Shown piece after piece: positions 1-10,095 of a stretch of DNA of 64,000 nucleotides; the stretch's first letter is position 1; the number at the start of each line of letters is the position of its first letter. The DNA comes from Persicaria tinctoria (Eukaryota; Streptophyta; Magnoliopsida; Caryophyllales; Polygonaceae), in NCBI GenBank assembly GCA_037127255.1, contig JBANSL010000001.1:34959001-35023000 (forward strand), written 5' to 3'. A program made the translations under genes and the position numbers. The notes below the pieces were generated by a model. That model had not been told where the DNA came from, ran no database searches, and saw only the letters and a list, made by a program, of their open reading frames with translations.

Positions 1-316
1 CATAGACAACAACATAAGTGACACTGTCTCCATCATGTTTCACAAACAAAGAGTAATCGTTGAGAGATTGAAGATACCCTTTGAATTGAAGAGCATGAGA
101 AAGCTTAGCATGCCACTATCGTGAGGCTTGTTTAAGGCTGTTGAGGGACTTGCTAAGCCGACAAACATGACCAGGAGGAGCCACCATACTTTGTGGAATA
201 GTGATGAACACAGTTTCGTGGAGATCACCATGAAAAAATGCGTTATTAACGTCCAATTGGAGAAGAGGGCGCCGATTCTTTGCAGCAACAGCAACCATGG
301 AACGAACAGTGGTTAT
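1..316 (-). pseudogene. Copia-1 reverse transcriptase, distal part
   Basis: Minus-strand translation gives the copia reverse transcriptase (RVT_2) core: a TTVRSMVAVAA stretch, then LLQLDVNNAFFHGDL with the metal-binding Asp of the first catalytic block, then a decayed SLNSLKQAS block. A TAG follows KQASR where Gln is expected, near 119-121. The same frame then continues towards the window edge with a typical SLFVKHDG stretch, ending just before the expected YVDD motif. The upstream half of this domain is at 16243-16608, so the gene was split by G1. Without the insertion it would still be inactive because of the stop. Confidence 0.85.
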
Positions 317-567
317 TTTGTTATATTTCGCAGAAATCGGACGCACATTGGAGCTTAAAGGAAACTCATGGAGAGGCTAAAAATGGTGCATCGGGAGAAA
401 ACGCCATTTTTCACCATTCTTCGTTCTGAATCAAGCTTTAATATCTTCAAGAGAGTTGTAGCCCTCGGAAAGAGCTTTCCAACGCATGTTCATATGCGTC
501 AATCCGACGAACGAGGACTCGGAAAACTGCGTTTCAAGAACAGAGCTGAAAGCTGAGAGAACTTTAC

Positions 568-945
568 TCGATCTCGAGTACACTTACTCGATCTCGACAA
601 AGGCTGTCCGAGCACACCTGGTCGAGCAGAGCTGATCGAGGACACTGAGTCAGAGACAACCCGACTCCGGAAGCCAACTCGATCTCGAGTAACTCTTATC
701 GAGATCGACCACACTTCGACGCCATGTCCGGAGTCGACGAGCTATGCCAAGTCGAGAAGCCGAAGACGGAGAAGCCGAGCACCACCTCTACTCGATCTCG
801 AGGAGGCTTGGTCGAGATCAAGGAGCCCAGAGCCAAGATCCGAGCTTGTCGAGTAGAGCAACCCGAGACGTCCAGCCAGCCATGGTCGACGACGAATCCT
901 ACTCGATGTCGAGAAGCCTTGGTCGAGATCGACGAGCCGTGTCCG
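568..945. repeat. TCGA-decamer cluster, G1 U3
   Basis: Paired decamers TCGATCTCGA/TCGAGATCGA, for example 568-577 with 588-597 and 679-688 with 699-708, each pair 20 bp apart centre to centre. Degenerate relatives (TCGATGTCGA, TCGAGATCAA) continue to about 945. The cluster lies upstream of the TATA box, where promoter-binding proteins would act. The block is GC-rich and open in two frames, and looks like the coding-region linkers of the same element. Confidence 0.8.
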
Positions 946-1173
946 GGAGCGCGTTACGCGGTTTGACTATCCTACTCGGTTTGGGAATCCTTGGGGCCGA
1001 AGGAAGCCAAGTCTATCCGAAATCTATCAAATTCTATCTATGGAGAGAAGACTTACCTATTTAGATTTATTTTTCCCTTTTAGATTTAATTCCTAAATTA
1101 CATTTATTTATCTTTTAAGCTTTTTAGATATAGATAGATATCTTCTATCTTTGATTAGTAAGGAATAGAAGGC

Positions 1174-1181
1174 TATAAATA
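1174..1181 (+). promoter_or_regulatory. TATA box of G1 5' LTR
   Basis: TATAAATA in the context GGCTATAAATAAAGCC, conserved at 15102-15109 and 59450-59457 in the other two LTRs. It should fix the U3/R boundary about 30 bp downstream, near the conserved TTCATTCATTCAATT. Confidence 0.7.
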
Positions 1182-1400
1182 AAGCCCTAGGGGCTAGTTT
1201 TTCATTCATTCAATTCCAGACACAATTCCATTCAAGTAAGTAGGAGTAGGGAGAGAAAGTTTGTGGCGAGCAAGGTGGAAAGGCGAGTTAGTTTGTCTTG
1301 TTGGTTATAAGCTTTCTTTATTTAATTCAATGCAAGTTAGTTTCTTTTGATATTTGATGTCTTTCTTGATAATGAAGAGCGAGTAGTCCACCCACTTCTG

Positions 1401-1416
1401 GGGCTGGGGTGAGCCC
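1401..1416 (+). other. Conserved leader hairpin in LTR
   Basis: GGGCT-GGGGTG-AGCCC can form a 5-bp stem. It lies in a block that begins CCACCCACTTCT and is also conserved in G2 (59672-59687), where the stem reads GGGTT/AGCCC and keeps pairing through a G-U wobble. It falls in the transcribed leader. A role in RNA packaging or translation is only inference. Confidence 0.35.
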
Positions 1417-1807
1417 GACGGTGACCATGTGAGGTGATGCGGTAAAGGTCAGATCTTGTTATACAATTCGTCTTCTATCCCTATGAGCATGATTCTTTTG
1501 CGAGAGTTGAAGGTGATCCTTGTTTGTATTATTGAAGTGAAAGTGATCTTAATGCAACTTGGATTAATTATGTGAAAAGGGTTAGTAACAATTAGGGTTT
1601 ATGCGAAAGCCTCTATATGTCTATTTGTTAGTAACGAAAGTTATTTTGATGGAAAGCATGATCTTTTATGCCTTTATGTGTTACTTTGCATGATTATCGT
1701 TGTGGTGTTGATACCCTGGCTTTGGAAGTTCTTTATTATATTGAGTTTATTTCTGTCGAAATTCTGAAATCTGTGTTCGAATCTGGTATTTATATTTTCT
1801 GTGTTTT

Positions 1808-2062
1808 AGTCGAGACAGAGGAGAGGCTTGTCGAGATCGAGTAGACCTTAGTCGATCTCGAGTTGGCTTTTGTCTACGTCGAGTTGAGTTTCTGTTTCTG
1901 TTTTCGAATTTGCAATTTTTGTTTCTGCTATTTCTTGTCGATCTCGAGTTGTGCTTGTCGAGATCGAGTTGCCCTTGTCGGGTTTGTTGTCTGCTGTGAT
2001 TTCTTAGTTTCTGTTGTCCAGTTCTGTTTGTCGATCTCGAGTAACAGCTTGTCGAGATCGAG
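1808..2062. repeat. TCGA-decamer cluster, G1 U5
   Basis: Second LTR cluster, downstream of the promoter and so present in the RNA leader. Pairs of TCGAGATCGA and TCGATCTCGA with 10-11 bp spacers, for example around 1841-1861, 1939-1968 and 2033-2062. Copies on both strands alternate, so the transcript could fold decamer against decamer. Confidence 0.8.
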
Positions 2063-2310
2063 TTAGCTTCTGCCTTTGTTTTATTTCTTACTTTCGTTTG
2101 TCTTTCTTTCTTTGTTCCTTTGTTTCTGTCTTCTGTTTGCTTTTCTGTGAGATTTACAGCTGCCTAGGATTCGCTGACACACTTCCTCGTGGATTTGATC
2201 CTGACTTTCTCTTACTACATTGGAGGAGTCTTGTAATTATTTGCGTAGGCCTAAATCTTGTTTGATCTATTTTGTTATATTTCATACATGATTTCCTCCC
2301 TACAACAAAT

Positions 2311-2328
2311 CGGCGCCGTTGCCGGTGA
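2311..2328 (+). other. G1 primer binding site (tRNA-Asp)
   Basis: CGGCGCCGTTGCCGGTGA, three bases after the LTR end. It is complementary to the 3' end of plant tRNA-Asp at 16 of 18 positions. The corresponding site in G2 (60452-60469) matches at all 18, so the two differences here are decay. Confidence 0.88.
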
Positions 2329-2390
2329 AGCTATCATTCGCGTCTTAGGTAGTCAGATCTCACTTTTTCTTTGAGTTACTTTATAGGTGT

Positions 2391-4301
2391 ATGCGCCGTT
2401 CTTGTCAACCACCTGAGTTTGACGGCTTAGACGAACCAGAGCGCCTTCTACATATCAGAGCTCAACTACAAAAAGCCATGGTAGCTGCGGAGACACAGGA
2501 ACAGCTGATCGAGAGGCTCACAAGGGATCTAGCCGCCAGGGATGCTGCTCTCGCCGCTAAGAGAGCAGGAAGGGAACAAGAAGCTGAACGTGCGAGGCAG
2601 CTGACAGATGAGCTTTCCCTCTACCCAACCACTGCAGAGGATTATATGCCCCCGACTCTCGTCGTGCCTGAATCGGCGATTCTAATCCCTGAAAACAACT
2701 ATGAAATTCGCACTCAATTTCTTATTGAAATTAAAAATCATGCATTTCATGGTAGATTTAATGAATGCCCTATGCGCCATATTACCAACTATACTGACAT
2801 GTGTCGTACTCTTTCTGAAGGTACCACCTTGGAGTACATCCTGATGAAAGCTTTCCGTTGGTCTCTGGCTGGGCCTGCACTGAAATGGTTGGAAGGGCTG
2901 AAACCACGATCTCTCACGACATGGGCTCAGGTGAAGCAGGAATTTCTGAACAAGTTCTTTCCTCCTGCCAAGACAGCACTCTTGCGCCAAAAGATCACAT
3001 CTTTCAAATAGCAGCCTGGGGAGACACTGGCAAAGGCATGGGAACGCTATAAGGATCTACTGCGATCTTGTCCCACACATGGACAGCAACCCTGCGTGGT
3101 TCAAGAGATCTTCTTCAACTCTCTGGACTTGGCTGCAAAGGACAGAATCAACACATATACTCACTATGAGTATCTGACAATGCCGCCTTCTGACGCATGG
3201 GCTGCTCTAGACAAGTTGACCAACTATGATAACAAGTATGGGACTTCAGTCAACTATGAGGAGAACCCCTATGCGAGGCCAGCACCATCCATGCCCCTAT
3301 ATGAGCCCCCTAAGGAGATTGATCCAGATGTTAGGGAACAGTACTACAGAGACCAGAATAAGAAGCTCCTCAAACAAGTAAAATACATTTCTGTCAACCA
3401 GCCTTGTATTGAATGCGGATCGCAGAGGCACACCACTACTGAGTGCCCACACACTGAGCAAGTCAGGCTCGCAGAATATCATGAAGAGGCAGCTTATGCA
3501 GGGGGTCCCAATCGCTACATGGGGGACCAAAGGTTTCAGCAACCACAATGGAACCAAGGTGCCCCTAGGAACCCCCCGCCCTACAGAGCTCCAGGACATC
3601 CGGAAAGGGACCATAAAAAGGATGATCTACAGACTGTCTTGGAGGAAATAAGGAGGAATCATACAGAAACCAGGCAATCCTTCAACTCAGTCTACCCTCA
3701 GATTCAGGGTGTCAACTCTAGGCTTGAGGAAATTAATATATGGCGGATATCAGTTGATACACAGATTGGCCAGCTAGGAGAAGGAGTCCCCAGACAGACA
3801 GGTTCACTCCCAGGATCTTCAGAACCAAATCCCAAGGGAAAGACCGGACACATCGCTGCTGTAAAACTCAAAAGTGGCCATCAACTGCAAGAGCCAGAAG
3901 TTGGAAAGCAGCAGAACAAAGGAGACCAGCAAGTCGACCAGCAGCTAGTCGAAGTCGACCAGAGCTTGGTCGATCTCGAGGAGGGACTCCTCGATCTCGA
4001 GGAAAAACTTCAAAACCATCGTCTGCACTGCACAGCAACTCGACATCACCCAATCTGGTCGAGATCGACAAGGGTGTACTCGACATCGAGGATGGTCAGC
4101 CCGAGATCGAGAAAACTGCAGCACCTCCGACGTCTGTTCTGGCTACAAATCAGAAAAAGAAGTTGCCTTTCCCCACAAAATCTCCAAAGGACCCGACAAA
4201 AAAGAAATTTCAGCGCTTCATCAAGATGCTTCAGAAGCTCAACGTCACCATCCCCTTCACAGAAGCTCTCAATGAAATGCCATCCTATGTTAAGTTCCTG
4301 A
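2391..4301 (+). pseudogene. gag: G1 gag (Athila-like capsid/nucleocapsid)
   Basis: Starts MRRSCQPPEFDGLDEP; the same start context is kept in G2. Residues about 15-75 are Glu/Arg/Ala-rich and likely a coiled coil. The Retrotrans_gag domain follows (FRWSLAGPALKWLEGL, then FLNKFFPPAKTALLRQKI, then AWERYK and LLRSCPTHG). A CCHC zinc knuckle, CIECGSQRHTTTEC, is at 3405-3446. Two lesions: TAG at 3009-3011 where G2 has CAG, and a one-base frameshift near 4010, after which the genuine frame continues at 4013-5755. Codons after about 4015 in this frame are not real gag. The protein would package element RNA; it is now broken. Confidence 0.88.
3930..4125. repeat. TCGA-decamer cluster, G1 gag-protease linker
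   Basis: Includes TCGATCTCGA at 3970-3979 and 3991-4000 (21 bp centre to centre), TCGAGATCGA near 4058, and TCGACATCGA near 4080. It translates as acidic V-D-L-E / V-E-I-D strings. The homologous linker of G2 (62096-62237) has TCGATATCGA at the same relative places. Confidence 0.8.
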
Positions 4302-5755
4302 AAGAGATTCTGAGCAACAAGCGATCAATGGCTGAGATTACAGAGGAATGCAGCCATTTAGACATACTGGAGAAGAGGCCAGATCCAGGTAAGTTTGCTA
4401 TAACCATTGGATTTGGTCCATATAAAATTAATGCTTTATGTGATCTTGGAGCCAGTGTAAGTATAATGCCTTTAACAATTTGGTCCAAGATTAAGATAGG
4501 TGCCCTAGAGCCTGTGGATGCTTGACTTTACATGGCCAACAACACGGTGGTCATTCCGACAGGCATGGTGGACAATGTGCCAGTACAAGTAGGTAAATTC
4601 TTTGTCCCTGCTGATTTCCTAGTTGTTGATATGCAAGAAGATCCTGCTTGTCCAATTATTCTAGGAAGACCCTTCTTGGCGACGGTTGATGCCAACATCA
4701 GCGTAAGGAAAGAAGTGCTCACTTTCAACATCAGCGATGAGGTAATTGAGTATTCCTTTAATAAAACTGAAAGGCATACAAGTTCAATGGAAGAGGTAAA
4801 ATCTATCTCAGCTGGCTACATCACTTACGGGGAACCCAAGGTAAGAAATATGACCCCCGAGGAGCTGGAAAAGAGGGATATGGAGGCCCAGGTGGAGGAG
4901 ATCATGGAAATCATAAAGGAGGACACGGAGAACCCAATCGACACAAACCAAGGTACGTCGTTATGGACTAACTATTTTTCGGATGTCTTGACAGGAACCA
5001 AGTATGGGGTCAAGATCGACCAAGACTCCTCGACATCGAGGACCCTAGTCGATCTCGACCAAAACCAGGAGCCTCCACCAGCACCAGCGTCGTCGAGCAG
5101 CCAGACAGAAGCCGAGCCTTCCTCGAGATCGAGTACAGTACTCGAGATCGACCACCACTGTGCTGCATCGACTTCACCGTCCTCGACGCTGATTCCACCA
5201 GACAGGCCAGGCTACTCGAGATCGACTACGCTAGTCGAGATCGACCAAGCTTCTCCGGCACTTGCTTCCTCGACGCTGAAGCCACCAGAAGCCGAATCCT
5301 ACTCGAGATCGAGTAGCCCACTCGAGATCGACCAACCACCAGCTCCTGCATCCTCGTGCAGCTCACCACCAGAAGCTAAAAACTCGTCGAGATCGAGTAG
5401 CCCTACTCGAGATCGACCAAACACTGTGGTCCCCGATTCCATCTCCGCGAAGGTAAGCCAAGGTATGGATCTTTCTTCTCCTATTTCCATTAAAGATCTA
5501 TCTATACATGGGAGAGGTTTGCCTTGGTATGTGCGCTTATGTAGGATATCCAATGATGATCCCAAAGAGTATGAAGTTGGAGACAAGCTCTATGTCTCGA
5601 AATCAAAGGATCATTGGTTCCCTAATAAATTCAACAAGAAGCGGATGTGGCCTTTCGTGGTGAACAAGATCCATTCTGGAGGATTGCAGCTGATGGACAA
5701 GAATGGAGTCCTATTCGAAGCCCAAGCTACATGGGCCCTGCAAATGCCACCTTGA
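4013..5755 (+). pseudogene. G1 aspartic protease and C-terminal remnant
   Basis: The frame continues from gag after the indel near 4010. The retropepsin active site is CDLGASVSIMP (catalytic Asp codon 4442-4444); the second half has IILGRPFLATVDA. In-frame TGA at 4523-4525 breaks it, where G2 reads Lys. After the protease comes a Ser/Pro-rich linker with TCGA decamers (5030-5416). The last ~80 residues (VGDKLYV ... MWPFVVNKIHSGGLQLMD) resemble the C-terminal tail of plant gypsy integrases, suggesting that the polymerase was deleted between the protease and the end of integrase. That reading is inference. G2 has an unrelated Lys-rich C-terminus. Confidence 0.8.
5030..5416. repeat. TCGA-decamer cluster, G1 post-protease linker
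   Basis: Clean TCGAGATCGA pairs at 5123/5142, 5216/5235, 5303/5322 and 5387/5407, spaced 19, 19, 19 and 20 bp. Degenerate copies from 5030. Within the single reading frame the decamers begin at all three codon phases (SRS, LEID and TRD products). Confidence 0.88.
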
Positions 5756-6557
5756 GCTAAATGGAGAAGTCGGCCTAGCGACTATAAAATCTAGAGCTTG
5801 TACACTTTTTGGGACTTTTTGGACATTGTTTTGTTTGTTTTTGGTTTTTAACACTTTTAGTTTTTTATTATGGGTATATGTCTTCTGCACTTTTCAGGTC
5901 CATGGATAGAAGCAAGCTATATTCAAACTCGGCCCAGGCAGTTCTTTCATTCGATATTAATAGGCCTTGCACACCCGTCTAGTGAGTTTCTTTCTTTACC
6001 CTTGTTTTTATACAGTGAGGATACTGTAATGTTTAAGTATGGGGTAGGGGAAGGGCTTACTTTATGCATATTTGGTTTTATTTGACAATATGTGTGCATA
6101 TTTAGAATTTTTTTCTTCAATTGCTTATACATGGTTATTTTGGAATTCATTATTGATTTATGTGCTTATAGGCATGTTTTCCAAAATTTGAAAAAAATGA
6201 CCCCCATTGAAATTTTTTGAATAATGTCATGGAAGCTTATATTGAACTCGACGATGCAAAATTGGATTCATTAGAGATATAGCATGAAATTGCCTAGTAA
6301 AGAGAAGTCACGATGAAGCACAATATTTTTATGAAAACCATGAAAGGAGGTAAAATTTGAAGTTGCTTTTGACATGTTGCATGATAAGATTATGGAGGAC
6401 TTTATATTTCCATATAAATGCTCATTGTTTAAATTCCTAGCCATACCTATGCTTATTCATTACACAAAAGTCATATTATGCCTTGTTTCAATTATTGCTC
6501 CACATGTTCTAAATATTGCCCATTCTTTACCTTATCCGGGGATTATGTTGAGAATGA
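5756..6557 (+). other. G1 3' internal untranslated region, part 1
   Basis: No gene. It contains a conserved stretch after the stop (CTAGAGCTTGTACA) and a purine-rich AAGTATGGGGTAGGGGAAGG near 6033, both also present in G2 (about 63479 and 63966). It is separated from its continuation at 12468 by CACTA-1. Confidence 0.7.
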
Positions 6558-6599
6558 CAGTACTAGAATTATGCAATTAGACATCACGTCTTTTAAGTC

Positions 6600-6720
6600 T
6601 GTCAATAAAACACCTGATGTTGAATTACTTTGTTACGTCAATTATTAAATTTGTGATGTTGAAAAATATTTATACATCTGACAAATTTTTTGACAGATGT
6701 GAAATCGCTCGTTCATAAAA
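6600..6720. repeat. CACTA-1 left subterminal repeats
   Basis: Short direct and inverted copies of ACATCTG/CAGATGT-like words matching those at 12310-12445. They are the likely transposase-binding region. Confidence 0.55.
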
Positions 6721-6829
6721 AAAAATAGAACGCGCGTGTTTAAATTTTCCAAATTAAAATGAGCGGGGTTGAAACACTTAGAAAAAATAGGCGGGTTTTC
6801 AAATTTTAGGGAAAAATTATAACACTTGT

Positions 6830-7450
6830 CAAATTTCATGGGTGTCCCATTCACTTGGAAGAATCTCAAGTTCCCGACCCCCGACCCCGCTCTTTCTCTC
6901 TCTAGTCTTTCAGATCTCAATCACCGGCTCCACCTTCCTCCATCTCCGGTGACCTTCTTCCACCTCCGGTGACCTTCTTCCACCTCCTCCTCTTCTGTCT
7001 GCCCTAGGCTCGTCCCCCGCTCACCGCCTCCATCCTCTTTCCGTCTTCTTCAACCCTATCCCGACCCCGACCTCGCTCTTCCTCTCTCTGGATCTCAAAT
7101 CCAAGCCTCCCGCCTTCCCCGCCCCCTTAATCTGTCCCCCTCCCTCCAGATCTGAGATGGTTTCTCCCTCAATCTGAGGTTGTTCATCTCTTCGGTCTCT
7201 TCACCGCCTCCTAATCGCTACTCGTTGATTCACTGACCCATGACACCCTCGTACCATCCCTTTATCTCCTCTCTACCGACGGGGTTCCATCTTTCTCAAT
7301 CCTCTTTCTCCAACACAAGATCTCCTCTTTCTTACCCTTCATACCCTAACTAGAGACCGTCGAGCTTACAGATCCACCTTCTCCGACTTTCACAGAGCTC
7401 AGGCATCTCCTCCGTGCTCGAGAGTATATAGTTGGACGCGATTACTTCCT
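6830..7450 (+). other. GC-rich, pyrimidine-rich leader block inside CACTA-1
   Basis: Rich in C and T, with a direct repeat CACCTCCGGTGACCTTCTTC at about 6937-6990. It resembles a plant 5' untranslated region with a CT-rich leader, and could be the captured promoter/leader of the CCT8 fragment or the element's own promoter. I see no convincing coding frame. Confidence 0.4.
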
Positions 7451-8606
7451 TTGAGGATCTGGTTAGGCTTTCTTTTCAATTTCGTATTTTTTTTAGGAGT
7501 TGCATTTGGAGTATGAGAGAAGTTTTAGAGTTGATTGTTTAGGGATATGGTCATTAAGCAAATGCCTTACTTTTGGCTATAGTTTTCAGTTTTAGGGGCT
7601 GTTTTCATTGCATTAAAATCCGATCACTACTTCTGTGTTTGAGACTAGTTTAGCCGTCATTAATTCATTCCATTGCTGTTGTGTTTGAGGTGTTATATTC
7701 CTGGGCTGTATAAGCATGTATGCACTGTTGGGAAGACATATTTGTTGTGTTATGGGGCTGATTTGTAGTTGCGTGCGATGCTGAGTTTGAGGGATATTTA
7801 GAGCTGTTATTAAATGATCATTTAGTTCTTTAATTAATATATGAATAGCCTGTTTCATTTTCTAGGGTTTTTGCTTTCTCAAGTAGACATAATTCTGACT
7901 AGGGTTCTTAGCTTTTGGTCCTAGGGGCTCAGTTATATTTTGCTTTCTATCTGATCATATTCATGGCAGCATGGCCTACCCACTACCCACATTATATATG
8001 GGTTCAGTTTCAATGTCAATAGTTAGTACAGTTTCATTGTTGTACTGAGTATTTTTTTGCAATAAGAGGGATTGTTGAGGAGTTTGGTATCCATCAAATT
8101 TTGGGCGTTGCTCTTTTTAGGTTTTCTCAAGATTTTAAACTTAATCATACATGACATGCTCCTGGGATATGTGCTTGATGTAAATGTAGTTGGTGTAATT
8201 TGAGCGAATGTGAGCTAGCTTATCTCATTAGTCTAATGTTACACCTTAAGTTTTCTATGTTTGAATGATTTTGTCTATGGGTCCTCTCACTAGTTGATCG
8301 AACGGGTTTCCAATTTTCTTTAGTCAACACCTTGTCAATGGTTTGCCTAGTCTTTGGTGTTTCAACTGTGAAATTTTAGGCAGCCCTTTGCCTTTTGGAA
8401 AGTGATTTGTATATGTATATATTTCCCATCTGTCAGCATTTTGCAAAGTAGCTAGAACTTTATCATGTGTTTTGCCGCACAACTGGTGTCATTGCCATTG
8501 TAAGCAACCTGATGCTTGCGTATTATAAGTGTTTCCATGTTTTTATCTGTTGTCTTTTTTCCTTCCTAATACCTCTCTCTGGTCAAATATCTATTTTGGA
8601 TTATAG
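7451..8606. other. CACTA-1 interior, no gene
   Basis: Intron-like T-rich DNA between the leader block and the first CCT8 exon. No protein similarity seen. Confidence 0.55.
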
Positions 8607-8973
8607 TTGAAGCTCAGCCAACCAAACCCTGATGATCTTGGATATGGTGATTCTGTTTCAGTTGAGGAAATTGGTGGCATTAGGATACAACTTGAAGGCC
8701 TTGGTTCTTCACTCTTTTTAGATATTATATTTATATTTATTGTTTGTATATGCATAGATCATTATTTGTAGGCGAACTGTAGATATGCTCTGTCGATATT
8801 TTGCATCTCTCGTATTTTGACTTTTGACTTTTGATGGTCATGTGTTGTAGGTTACAATTGTAAATAATTAAGAGGATGGGAACTCTGTATCTGCAGTGGT
8901 TTTAAGAGGCAGTACTGATAGTATATTGGACGACCTAGAGAGAGTTGTGGATGATGGTGTTAATACCTATAAG
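8607..8973 (+). pseudogene. CCT8: Captured CCT8 (TCP-1 theta chaperonin subunit) fragment, two exons
   Basis: Exon at 8607-8684, after an AG acceptor, reads LKLSQPNPDDLGYGDSVSVE and on to EEIGGIR. Exon at 8851-8973, after TTGTAG and before AAG|GTGATA, reads through VVLRGSTDSILDDLE to VDDGVNTYK. Both match the cytosolic chaperonin theta subunit near its apical/intermediate domain. The intron between them is kept, so capture was at DNA level. An in-frame TAA lies in exon two (VTIVNN-stop). The rest of the ~550-residue gene is missing, so no chaperonin can be made. A small regulatory RNA role would be speculation. Confidence 0.83.
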
Positions 8974-10095
8974 GTGATAATTGTTGGTTCTGACTAGTTG
9001 ATACACGTTTAGCTTTTTTAAGAGTTCAATCTTGTCTTTGTGCGAAGTACAAAATGCTAGTCGATATTTTTGCTATTAAAAATGTTCTTTTTTTGCTAAA
9101 ATCTCTTTCCATCATCAAGGAACAAGTAAGGCTTAATGCTCCATCATGCACTTGACTATTGTTGCGTTTTACTTCTTTTTTCCCCCAATTTGTTGCCATG
9201 TTCTTTTCTGCCTGATTAGCCCTGAGTAGATTGGATTAAAGTTTCTCCTCTTTTTTGCGCTGTAATATGAATTTTTTAGCCATATAAGCTGAATTTTCAG
9301 CACATCAAACCTTCAAGATGTCTTTTTTCTTTATCATCTCTGTTCATTGCTAATTGTCTGAATATTTTAAATTGAACATTGATGCTATTGAGTTTGGAAA
9401 ATTGATTATCTGATCGATTAGGAGTCGTGTGTGGTAACTCCTACAGTTTGATTTGCATGTACGAGCTCATGTGCTGCAGGTAGTGCTTTCGCAAAAACGC
9501 CAAGGAGATTGACTTCATCAAGATTGAATTTTCTCCCTCCTATCTTCATCACTATAATAAATTTGTACGAGATATATCATTTTCAGTATCTTCTCAATCA
9601 ATTTTCAAGTTTATAATTGGCTTTGCTTGATGGTGTAATTCGTTTTAATTTGTTGTCTATGGCCAATGCATTTGTTTGATTCTCATTCACACAATCAGAT
9701 TGGATCTGCACTGATCAACCTGTTCTAGGGTAGAAAGTTTACTTTATATATATAATGGTATTGATGAGTATTACGTTGATTTATTATGATAAGTTGGGGA
9801 GCTGTTAGGTCTAGATCAACAAGCACTTGTGTTGGAATCAATTTGAGGTCAAGTTTTTTGTAGGATAGGCAAATGTGTACAAATATCAAAGGGTCAAGAG
9901 GGACAATACAAAAGAACGTGCCAAATACATTAGTAGCTCGTCTCCTCCAAGTAATCAGAACATATAAAACTAAAAATTGTCCCAATTTCTAGTGTTCAGA
10001 TTCTCCTTTAAGAGTCGGTTAGTTTGTTTACCAACTTGTCTTGGTCCTCTTAGAGAGTAAACTCAAGGGGTCTATTCCTCGCTTTCTCGTCCCGT
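8974..10095. other. CACTA-1 interior, no recognised gene
   Basis: AT-rich intron-like sequence. A short exon-like piece near 9480-9530, after a CAG acceptor, was not recognised. Confidence 0.5.

Larger units (their letters stand above)
317..2307 (+). repeat. G1 5' LTR (5'-truncated)
   Basis: Aligns along its length with 13297-16237 apart from the LINE insertion and a ~36-bp deletion in the 3' copy. It ends CTACAACA directly before the primer binding site. It begins at TTTGTTATATTTC; the first ~137 bp seen in the 3' LTR (13160-13296, starting TGTTGTGAG) are missing, yet the target duplication GTTAT is intact immediately to the left. The U3 carries TCGA-decamer cluster 568-945, then a TATA box at 1174, then a long R/U5 leader with a second cluster. 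Confidence 0.88.

Noticed and set aside
724..1064. Open frames in the G1 LTR as a real gene
   Set aside because: They lie in U3, overlap in two frames, are repeated in the 3' LTR and are explained by decamer-rich composition.
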